From contig NCFD01000127.1 in assembly GCA_002281005.1 (NCBI GenBank), positions 1 to 5,168 on the forward strand: a stretch of DNA of 5,168 bases, written 5' to 3'. Below, one piece after another: positions 1-5,086 of the stretch. The position numbers and the translations under genes were made by a program. The notes beneath the pieces are model-generated. The model made no database searches. It was not told the DNA's origin and was given only the letters and a program-made list of their open reading frames with translations. Position 1 is the stretch's first letter. Each line of letters opens with the position of its first letter. Source of the stretch: Acidocella sp. 35-58-6. Its GTDB lineage: Bacteria > Pseudomonadota > Alphaproteobacteria > Acetobacterales > Acetobacteraceae.

Positions 1-230
1 ACCGCGCCACCGAAGCCGAACCGGTCGCCCTGATCGAAGCCGCCCGCAAGGCCCTGGGGGATAAAACCCTGATCGTCGCTGGTGATATCAACAGCCCGGA
101 ACGCATCACCGCCGTCCGCGACGCCGGGGCCGACGCTTTCACCATCGGCTCCGCCGCCTTCAACCTATCCTTCTGTCCCGCCACCACCCTCACCGGCCAG
201 CTGCAGGCCATTATGGCGTGCTTGGGGTAA
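1..230 (+). CDS. C-terminal part of a probable TIM-barrel, phosphate-binding-type protein (5' end outside window)
   Basis: An open frame enters from the left edge (first full codon at base 3) and runs 75 residues to TAA at 228-230. The visible part has the pattern LIVAGDINSPERI, then AVRDAGADAFTIGSAAF. This is the usual look of strands 7 and 8 of a (beta/alpha)8 barrel: a Gly-containing loop after strand 7, then GAD-x(4)-GSA after strand 8, which in many families binds a substrate phosphate. That reading rests on general fold knowledge. The exact family and substrate cannot be named, because the catalytic N-terminal and central parts are missing. Similar endings occur in sugar-phosphate and histidine/tryptophan-type barrel enzymes. 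The gene ends three bases before the convergent slipin gene, leaving no room for a separate terminator. The coding frame is secure; the fold is probable; the function is unknown. Confidence 0.6.
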   Translation, partial: RATEAEPVALIEAARKALGDKTLIVAGDINSPERITAVRDAGADAFTIGSAAFNLSFCPATTLTGQLQAIMACLG

Positions 231-233
231 CAC

Positions 234-1124
234 TTACGCCCGCGGCACCGAGCCGAGGCCGCTGAACGGTGTTGAGGGCGGTGTTGGTCCCTGGTTCATC
301 GCCGGCACATTTAGCGCGATGGAGGCGCCTAGCGCGTTGGCCATGTCAGTCGGCACCAATATCGTCACGCCACGGTCTTTGTTCATATCATAAATCAACC
401 CCATCTGGCGGATTTGCAACGCCACTGGGTTCTGGTGGTAAATCTGGCTGGCGGCGGCAATCTGTTCAGCAATTGCCACTTCCGCGCTCGCCAATGTCAC
501 GCGCGCTTGCTTTTCCTTCTCGGCCTGGGCGTTGCGGCTCATCGCATCATTCAGTTCCGGCGGAATTTTCACATCCCGGATTTCCACCGAAATTTCCCCG
601 ATGCCCCAGCCCGCAGATTTTTTGGTGATATATTCGCGCAACGTCGCATCCATTGCTTCGCGTTCCGAGAGAATATTGTTCAGCGTGGTTGAGCTGATCA
701 CCTCCCGCAAACTGGTTTGCGCCACCTGCGCGATCATGCCGCGATAATCGGTCAGCTCCGTGGCGGCGCGTTTTACATCCTGCACCCGCCAGAACATAAT
801 CGAATCCATCGTCACCGAAACCGCATCGGAGGTTAGCGTATCCTCGGCTGAAATACGCGTACTTTGGCGGCGCGTATCCACCGTTGCGTACACGGTCTCA
901 ATGGCGGGGATGAGAAAATACAAACCGGGTCCGCGAATCCCGGCGAAGCGGCCAAGCCGCAGCACCACGGCACGCTCCCATTCAGCCGCCGTGCGAAAGG
1001 TCAGCCCAAAAATCACACCGAGGAAGATAATCGCCAGCCCCGGTACTTGCAGGTCCAGAAGTTCGAACACCACCGCGCCAATGGCGACAATGATAAAAGC
1101 GATAACGGCAACCGCGCTATTCAT
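234..1124 (-). CDS. Slipin / stomatin-like SPFH (band 7) membrane protein
   Basis: A 296-residue protein of the SPFH/band 7 superfamily, which forms membrane-associated oligomeric scaffolds thought to organise membrane microdomains and membrane proteases. Two hydrophobic stretches open the protein (about residues 4-20 and 27-43), as in bacterial slipins. The band 7 domain follows (about 45-210): EWERAVVLRLGRF at 48-60, GPGLYFLIP at 65-73, VDTRRQS near 82-88, then RDVKIPPEL at 183-191 and a charged helix with AEKEKQAR at 201-208. A coiled Ala/Glu-rich segment and a Pro-rich tail close it. Slipins are often encoded beside an NfeD-type partner. None is seen here; the upstream neighbour is a MaoC-like dehydratase. 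The start at 1124 is supported by an AAGGA ribosome site 7-8 bases upstream, which overlaps the upstream gene's stop codon and suggests coupled translation. The family is certain; the client or pathway is not visible. Confidence 0.93.
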   Translation of the reverse strand: MNSAVAVIAFIIVAIGAVVFELLDLQVPGLAIIFLGVIFGLTFRTAAEWERAVVLRLGRFAGIRGPGLYFLIPAIETVYATVDTRRQSTRISAEDTLTSDAVSVTMDSIMFWRVQDVKRAATELTDYRGMIAQVAQTSLREVISSTTLNNILSEREAMDATLREYITKKSAGWGIGEISVEIRDVKIPPELNDAMSRNAQAEKEKQARVTLASAEVAIAEQIAAASQIYHQNPVALQIRQMGLIYDMNKDRGVTILVPTDMANALGASIALNVPAMNQGPTPPSTPFSGLGSVPRA

Positions 1125-1135
1125 GGCATGTTCCT

Positions 1136-1588
1136 TTATTTATTTCGCATCGGCACTATAGCCGAGCTTTTCATCTCCTGCACCGGCTCACCGTGCTGGT
1201 TCAGCGTTATCATTTGATTTGTAATAATTCCCCAGCCTGGCTTGCTGGTGCTGGCCCGCACTGCCAGCAATTCCACCCGTAGCCGCAAGGTGTCTCCGGG
1301 ACGCACCGGTTTCAGCCATTTCAACGATTCAAACCCCAGCCCCACCGTGCCGGGTGCGGGCTGATAATGCCGCCCCGTCACCAGCAGCCGCATGGTCAGG
1401 CTGGCGGTGTGCCAGCCGCTGGCGATCAAGCCGCCGGTAATCCCTACCGCTGCCACCGGGTCCACATGCATCGGCTGAGGGTCAAACTGCTTGCCAAATT
1501 CAATGATGTCGGCCTCACTTACGGCCACCGGGCCAGCCTCGGTCACCTGGCCCACAACAAAATCTTCAAAATACATCGGCTCGATCAT
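1136..1588 (-). CDS. MaoC-like hot-dog fold dehydratase/hydratase
   Basis: A 150-residue single hot-dog-domain protein of the MaoC dehydratase / (R)-specific enoyl-CoA hydratase family. Members add water to or remove it from acyl-CoA or acyl-ACP thioesters in the cytoplasm. The signature FDPQPMHVDP spans residues 35-44. D36 and H41 have the five-residue spacing of the catalytic Asp and His of the hydratase motif D-x-N-P-x-H, although the Asn of that motif is Gln here. GGLIASGWHTAS follows and fits the conserved Gly-rich central helix region. The C-terminal half carries LKWLKPVRPGDTLRL, typical of hot-dog proteins. The length matches stand-alone MaoC proteins. The ATG at 1588 is preceded by GAGGGAG four to five bases upstream, a good ribosome site. 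It is divergent from rmuC with only about 45 bases between starts, and is probably cotranscribed with the slipin gene downstream. The substrate cannot be told from the sequence. Confidence 0.9.
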   Translation of the reverse strand: MIEPMYFEDFVVGQVTEAGPVAVSEADIIEFGKQFDPQPMHVDPVAAVGITGGLIASGWHTASLTMRLLVTGRHYQPAPGTVGLGFESLKWLKPVRPGDTLRLRVELLAVRASTSKPGWGIITNQMITLNQHGEPVQEMKSSAIVPMRNK

Positions 1589-1633
1589 CGTCTCTCCCTC
1601 GCGGCACTAAGGCTTTACGGTTAGGATATGGGT
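1589..1633. promoter_or_regulatory. Short divergent intergenic region between the MaoC-like gene and rmuC
   Basis: This 45-bp stretch separates the start codons of two divergent genes. It holds the minus-strand ribosome site (GAGGGAG read on that strand, near 1593-1599) and the rmuC ribosome site (AGGA at 1623-1626). So little space means the promoters for the two directions must overlap each other or lie inside the opposite coding sequence. No convincing -35/-10 pair was recognised. The regulatory role is inferred from gene layout only. Confidence 0.4.
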
Positions 1634-2890
1634 ATGAACACTGAGGTTTTACTACTGGCCTTGATTATCGTGGCGGTTCTGCTGGCGGCGGTACTGGCCT
1701 GGGCGTCCTGGCGGGCAGCCGATCAGTCGCCTGAGAAGCTGCGCCTGCTGCTGGAGCAGAACCTGGCCGCCAACCGCGCCGAGGCCGAGACCACCCGCAT
1801 TATCCTGGCCGCCATGGAAGGCCGCCTCGCCGCCGCCATCCAGTCCGGCACCACCGAGGCGCTCTCGAAGGCGTTCGAGCAGATCAATACCGCCGTGCAG
1901 GCGGTCGCCTCCACCACTGACCAACTGCGCAAACAAGCCGCCGAGGACAACCAGAAAACGCTCGCCATGCTGGAAACCCGCCTGACCACCATCCAGACCT
2001 CGGTGAATGAAAAACTGCACGAGGCGGTCGAACAACAAATGACCAACAGTTTCGCCCGCGTGCTGGAGCAATTCGCGCAGGTGCAGCAGGCGATGGGTGA
2101 GGTGCAATCCGCCGCCGCCCAGATCGGCGATCTCAAACGGATATTCTCTAACGTCAAAACGCGGGGCGGCTGGGGCGAGGCGCAACTGGGCGCGATGCTG
2201 GAACAAGTGCTGCCGCCCGGCGCGTTCGAGCGTAATTTCGCGGTGCAGGAAGGCTCGCGCGAGCGGGTGGATTTTGCCATCCGTATGCCAGCCCGCAGCC
2301 TGCTATGGTTGGCGGTGGATAGTAAATTCCCCACCGAGGATTATGAGCGCCTGTTGCTGGCCGCCGAAACCGCCGACCTCGAGGCCGAGCGCGCCGCCCG
2401 CGACAACATCGCCGTCCGCATCCGCCTGGAAGCCAAAAAAATCCGCGAGAAATATATCTGCCCGCCTGATACCGTGGATTTTGGCGTGATGTATCTACCT
2501 AGCGACGGGTTGTTTGCCGAAGTCGCGCGTATTCCCAATTTGATTGACGAAATTCGGGTGCGCGAAAAAGTGATCATCCTGGGGCCAACCCTGTTGCCCG
2601 CCATGCTGCAGACCATTCATCTGGGCCATATCACGCTGGATTTGGAGAAACGCGCTGGCGAGATCGGCAAGCTCCTGGGCGCCACCCGCACCGAGATGAC
2701 CAAGATGGACGATATTCTCGGCAAGCTGGCTGCCAATGCCTCGGCAATGTCCTCCAACATCGAGCGCGCCCGTACCCGCACCCGCGCCGTCAGCCGGGTG
2801 CTGCGCACTGTTGAGATGGTGGAATCCGGCCCTGCCCAGGTGATGCTCGGGCTGGACGCCGAAGACCCCGAGCCGCTTGCACAAGCGTAA
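1634..2890 (+). CDS. rmuC: RmuC-family DNA recombination protein
   Basis: RmuC proteins are membrane-anchored coiled-coil proteins with a restriction-endonuclease-like domain; in E. coli rmuC loss raises inversion recombination at short inverted repeats. Counting from the chosen start (418 residues), a hydrophobic anchor spans about residues 4-24. A long Ala/Gln/Glu-rich coiled coil follows to about 170, then the RmuC domain. Landmarks are RGGWGEAQLGAML from 177, VDFAIRMP from 212, VDSKFP at 228-233 (D229-S-K231 resembles the D-x-K part of a PD-(D/E)xK nuclease site), KYICPPDTVDFGVMYLPSDG, and a basic TRTRAVSRVLR helix near the C-terminus. The first in-frame ATG at 1628 lies one base after AGGA, too close to serve it. 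The ATG at 1634 lies seven bases away and is preferred, which removes two residues. Length and motifs are complete. The exact role in this organism is inferred from the family. Confidence 0.95.
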   Translation: MNTEVLLLALIIVAVLLAAVLAWASWRAADQSPEKLRLLLEQNLAANRAEAETTRIILAAMEGRLAAAIQSGTTEALSKAFEQINTAVQAVASTTDQLRKQAAEDNQKTLAMLETRLTTIQTSVNEKLHEAVEQQMTNSFARVLEQFAQVQQAMGEVQSAAAQIGDLKRIFSNVKTRGGWGEAQLGAMLEQVLPPGAFERNFAVQEGSRERVDFAIRMPARSLLWLAVDSKFPTEDYERLLLAAETADLEAERAARDNIAVRIRLEAKKIREKYICPPDTVDFGVMYLPSDGLFAEVARIPNLIDEIRVREKVIILGPTLLPAMLQTIHLGHITLDLEKRAGEIGKLLGATRTEMTKMDDILGKLAANASAMSSNIERARTRTRAVSRVLRTVEMVESGPAQVMLGLDAEDPEPLAQA

Positions 2891-2911
2891 AACCCAGCCG
2901 ATATCACCCCT

Positions 2912-3568
2912 ATGATCGTCTCTCTCCGCTACGGCTTGAACACCCTCGCCGCCGCCGCCCTGCTGCTGCTGTCAGCCTGCCATAAAGATTTATCGGACCA
3001 GGATGTCAGCATCCTGGGGCTGGTGCCGCCACTGGCAATCTCAATGCAGGATGTGACCACCAACAAGCCGGTCACCGCCGCCGACTTCCAGGGCAAAGTG
3101 ACATTGCTGTATTTCGGCTATACCAACTGCCCGGACGTTTGCCCGTTCACGCTTGGCAATATTGATAAAATCCTCAAGCAGCTCGGGCCGCTGGCAAGTA
3201 ATGTCACGGTACTGTTCGTGACCGTTGACCCCGACCGCGATACCCCGGCCACCTTGGCGCAATATGCCGCCTTGTTTGGCCCCAACGTGCAGGGGTTGCG
3301 CGGCACACCAGATGAACTTTACAGCCTGGCACGGCGCTACCGCGTGGTGTTCTCGGTCACCAAACCCACCGCCACCACGCCGTATCAGGTGACGCACTCG
3401 GCCGCGGTGTACGTGTTCAACGCCAAGGGTGACGCGCAATTCCTGATCTCAGGACTGGATACCGACAAGCCAGATATCGCGGGCATCACCGATGATCTGC
3501 GCGGCGTGATCAACCAGAACGCCCATGCCTCACTGCTGAGCTGGCTGGAAAACCTTACTTCAAGCTAG
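2912..3568 (+). CDS. SCO/SenC-family copper chaperone, predicted lipoprotein (SCO copy 1)
   Basis: A 218-residue thioredoxin-fold protein of the SCO1/SenC/PrrC family, which delivers copper to, or reduces the cysteines of, the CuA site of cytochrome oxidase. The N-terminus has a basic residue, a hydrophobic run and the lipobox L20-S21-A22-C23, so the mature protein should be a lipid-anchored periplasmic protein starting at C23. The copper ligands are all present: C73-P-D-V-C77 within YFGYTNCPDVCPFT, and H162 in VTHSAAVYVF. The family motif VDPDRDTP lies at 105-112. The gene starts 21 bases after the rmuC stop on the same strand, with no clear Shine-Dalgarno sequence before its ATG. It may be read through from rmuC or have a weak start. 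Its last 14 bases overlap the end of the convergent cytochrome c gene. The family is certain; the client oxidase is not in the window. Confidence 0.94.
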   Translation: MIVSLRYGLNTLAAAALLLLSACHKDLSDQDVSILGLVPPLAISMQDVTTNKPVTAADFQGKVTLLYFGYTNCPDVCPFTLGNIDKILKQLGPLASNVTVLFVTVDPDRDTPATLAQYAALFGPNVQGLRGTPDELYSLARRYRVVFSVTKPTATTPYQVTHSAAVYVFNAKGDAQFLISGLDTDKPDIAGITDDLRGVINQNAHASLLSWLENLTSS

Positions 3569-3881
3569 ATAAATACCCGGCCACGGCATCGGTTTCAGCC
3601 GGACTGAGTGCCTGCGCGATATATTGCATCGAGGCATTGCCGCCCTCACCATTGGCAAATTGCGCGAGCGCGGATTTGATCACGCCCACGGCAAGTCCCG
3701 CCAGTTTCGGCGCGCCGATCGATGTATTACCGCCGGCATCAACCCCATGACAGGCCGCGCACGGCATTGCACCCGCACCATCACCGTGCAGGAATATCTG
3801 CTTTCCATCGAGGGAATCAGCAAAGGCCGGAGCGATTACCGTCATCGCCACGAGAGCGGCCATCCACACGCGTGACTTCAT
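3555..3881 (-). CDS. Small periplasmic c-type cytochrome (one haem)
   Basis: A 108-residue secreted class I-like cytochrome c, an electron carrier. A Sec-type signal peptide (MKSR, then a hydrophobic run ending A-F-A at 19-21) should give a mature protein beginning at D22. The covalent haem site is C41-A-A-C44-H45, with H45 as proximal ligand. M85 in GGNASMQYIAQALSP is the likely distal ligand, followed by the usual C-terminal helix LSPAETDAVAGYLSSL. The frame stays open upstream to 3992, but those extra residues are antisense-like and would bury the signal peptide, so the ATG at 3879-3881 is chosen. That ATG overlaps the TGA of the PCuAC gene as ATGA, pointing to coupled translation. A role as electron donor to the copper proteins of this cassette, or to the terminal oxidase, is inferred from context. 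Confidence 0.94.
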   Translation of the reverse strand: MKSRVWMAALVAMTVIAPAFADSLDGKQIFLHGDGAGAMPCAACHGVDAGGNTSIGAPKLAGLAVGVIKSALAQFANGEGGNASMQYIAQALSPAETDAVAGYLSSLK

Positions 3882-4300
3882 GGCGAACTCTGCGCTCCAT
3901 ATACCGGCAAGGTGGCCGAGACAGTGCTGCCATCCTGCAGGCTCAACGTCACTGGCACCGCATCGCCCAATTTCATTGTGGGCTGCATGCACATTAAATG
4001 ATAACCGCCGGGAGCCAAAGTCACGCTGCCATGCGCCGGTACCGTGATACTCGGCACATCCATCATCATCGCCATACCGCTGGTATCGGTGCTTTTATGC
4101 AGCATCAGCATCCCGCAGGCAGGTGAGGCCGCGCCGGTGACAGTCACATCCGCCGCACCTGGGTTCTGCAATTCCATGTAAGCCGCTGCTGGAATGGATG
4201 GGAGTAAATACCGCATCCAGGGTTTCACCACGACCAATTCTGGTGGAGCGGCGTGTGCGGCTATCGGCAGCAAAAGCAAAATAGCCAGCAAAAATCTCAT
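3878..4300 (-). CDS. PCuAC-family periplasmic copper chaperone
   Basis: A 140-residue periplasmic copper(I) chaperone of the PCuAC (DUF461) family. Studied members hand Cu(I) to SCO proteins or directly to the CuA site of oxidase subunit II. A signal peptide occupies about residues 1-17 (MRFLLAILLLLPIAAHA), with cleavage likely at AHA|A. The family copper site is exact: H68, M79, H101 and M103 fit H-x10-M-x21-H-x-M. Further Met residues (M64, M66, M76, M78, M80, M105) and two Cys (C62, C104) surround the ligands. The core strand pattern PWMRYLLPSIPAAAYMELQN fits the cupredoxin-like fold. It sits between the second SCO gene and the cytochrome gene, overlapping each by four bases. Its ATG at 4298-4300 shares ATGA with the SCO stop. 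It most likely acts with that SCO protein. The family is certain; the target is inferred. Confidence 0.95.
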   Translation of the reverse strand: MRFLLAILLLLPIAAHAAPPELVVVKPWMRYLLPSIPAAAYMELQNPGAADVTVTGAASPACGMLMLHKSTDTSGMAMMMDVPSITVPAHGSVTLAPGGYHLMCMQPTMKLGDAVPVTLSLQDGSTVSATLPVYGAQSSP

Positions 4301-4920
4301 GCTTTCACCAACGGCTTCATCAGCCCCGCCACCAAATCAATATCCGCCTTGCCCTGCGCCAAGGTACCCAGAATATAATGGGCTTTACCCGAGGGCCCAA
4401 ACCCGTACACCGCATCGCTATGGGTAATGCCCGCCACCGGGTCTGGCGCGTCGGCGCTGGTCACCGCGCTATATTCAACACCGTAACGTCTTGCCAGCGC
4501 CGCCAGTTGCGTATTGGTGCCACACAAGCCGTCAAACACCGGTGCCGGACCAAAATTCGTCATGTATTTTTTTAACACCATCGGCGTATCGTAAACCGGG
4601 TCGATGGTCACGAACAGCACCCGCAATTGCTGCCCAGCCGTCCCCATTTTACGCACCAACTTGGCGGCATTTTCCATGGTCAGCGGGCACGTGTCGGTGC
4701 AGCGGGTAAAACCGAAATATAAAATTGCCGGATGCCCGGCAAAATTTGCCGCTGTTACCGTAACACCCGTGGAGGCCAGGGTCATCTCAAACTGCAAATC
4801 CGGTAATTGCCCGGCGATGTCGGCATAGGCCGGGCCATCATCAGCCAGGGCAAACCCAGTTGGCCATATCGCCGCCGCCCCTGCTAAAATCAGTCCCTGC
4901 CGCCGCGTCAAACCACTCAT
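4297..4920 (-). CDS. SCO/SenC-family copper chaperone with Tat-type signal (SCO copy 2)
   Basis: A 207-residue thioredoxin-fold SCO protein. The copper ligands are C74-T-D-T-C78 within YFGFTRCTDTCPLT, and H167 in ITHSDAVYGF. The family motif TIDPVYDTP lies at 105-113. Unlike SCO copy 1 it has no lipobox. Its N-terminus MSGLTRRQGLILAGAAA carries twin arginines (R6, R7) before a moderately hydrophobic stretch ending A24-L25-A26, as in a twin-arginine translocation signal, so the mature protein is probably soluble in the periplasm. An extra cysteine, C133 in GLCGT, is absent from copy 1, which has GLRGT. The frame also permits a GTG at 4944 and an ATG at 4921-4923. The ATG at 4918-4920 is chosen because GGGAG (4927-4931, minus strand) lies six bases upstream of it. 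The stop overlaps the PCuAC start as ATGA. Confidence 0.93.
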   Translation of the reverse strand: MSGLTRRQGLILAGAAAIWPTGFALADDGPAYADIAGQLPDLQFEMTLASTGVTVTAANFAGHPAILYFGFTRCTDTCPLTMENAAKLVRKMGTAGQQLRVLFVTIDPVYDTPMVLKKYMTNFGPAPVFDGLCGTNTQLAALARRYGVEYSAVTSADAPDPVAGITHSDAVYGFGPSGKAHYILGTLAQGKADIDLVAGLMKPLVKA

Positions 4921-5064
4921 CATATACTCCCATGGCAGTGGCACGAGACCGCCGCACCACTGCCATAGACTAAACCTTACCCTATAGGAAGGTTACTTCG
5001 TCACCCGTTGTTTGGGTCACTTCGTCACCAGTTATTTAGGTTACTTCGTCACCAGTTATTTAGG
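4921..5064 (-). promoter_or_regulatory. 5' leader/spacer between the CHRD gene and the Tat-type SCO gene
   Basis: No gene is seen in this 144-bp spacer. It is clearly more AT-rich than the flanking genes. Read on the minus strand it contains, in order, three extra copies of the 24-bp repeat that begins inside the CHRD gene end, a CCTATAGG palindrome flanked by AACCTT/AAGGTT (4973-4994), a 10-bp inverted repeat, and the GGGAG ribosome site. It probably carries either a promoter for the SCO-PCuAC-cytochrome genes or a processing/attenuation point in a longer transcript that starts upstream of the CHRD gene. No clear -35/-10 pair could be called. Confidence 0.5.
4932..4966 (-). other. Perfect 10-bp inverted repeat (stem-loop or operator) next to the SCO ribosome site
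   Basis: ATGGCAGTGG at 4932-4941 is exactly complementary in reverse to CCACTGCCAT at 4957-4966, with a 15-base loop. On the minus-strand mRNA the stem ends one base before the GGGAG ribosome site of the Tat-type SCO gene. It could fold as a leader hairpin that limits ribosome access, or serve as a dyad operator in DNA. No U-run follows on either strand, so it is not a standard intrinsic terminator. Confidence 0.7.
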
Positions 5065-5086
5065 TTACTTCGTCACCAGCATCTGC
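4991..5086. repeat. Four tandem 24-bp direct repeats spanning the CHRD gene stop codon
   Basis: Units lie at 4991-5014, 5015-5038, 5039-5062 and 5063-5086, head to tail with no spacer. Each opens with GGTTACTTCGTCACC (GGTCAC in unit 2). In units 2 and 3 this is followed by AGTTATTTA. Unit 1 is more diverged (three differences from unit 3), and unit 4 keeps only the first 16-17 bases before becoming CHRD coding sequence. On the minus strand each unit reads L-V-T-K-stop in the same frame, since 24 is eight codons. The array therefore looks like an expansion of the gene's own 3' end. Each core also has imperfect dyad symmetry around a GAA triloop (GGTGAC-GAA-GTAACC). Confidence 0.92.

Noticed and set aside
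82..393. Plus-strand open frame with a Pro/Ser-rich translation
   Set aside because: It runs out of frame through the TIM-barrel gene end and antisense to the slipin gene. It has no domain and no ribosome site, and is explained by base composition.
1652..2334. Long minus-strand open frames opposite rmuC (up to about 200 codons)
   Set aside because: They are antisense shadows caused by high GC in the rmuC coiled-coil region. Their translations are low-complexity, without recognisable domains, while the plus-strand frame is a clear RmuC.
3882..3992. In-frame upstream extension of the cytochrome c gene (start at 3992)
   Set aside because: The extra 37 residues lie wholly within the PCuAC coding region, are not signal-peptide-like, and would bury a clean Sec signal that begins at the ATGA overlap.
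4921..4944. GTG start at 4944 or ATG at 4921-4923 for the Tat-type SCO gene
   Set aside because: The GTG lies in the loop of the inverted repeat with no ribosome site before it. The ATG at 4921-4923 is only three bases from GGGAG; the ATG at 4918-4920 has better spacing.
4932..4966. Inverted repeat as an intrinsic terminator of the CHRD gene
   Set aside because: No T-run follows the stem in either direction, and it is followed at once by a ribosome site and start codon.
4973..4994. AACCTT/AAGGTT around CCTATAGG as a separate hairpin or regulator site
   Set aside because: The stem is short and needs a bulge. It is noted as part of the spacer but is too weak to stand alone.
4991..5086. Repeat array as a CRISPR
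   Set aside because: The 24-bp units are head to tail with no unique spacers, and one unit is part of a coding sequence.
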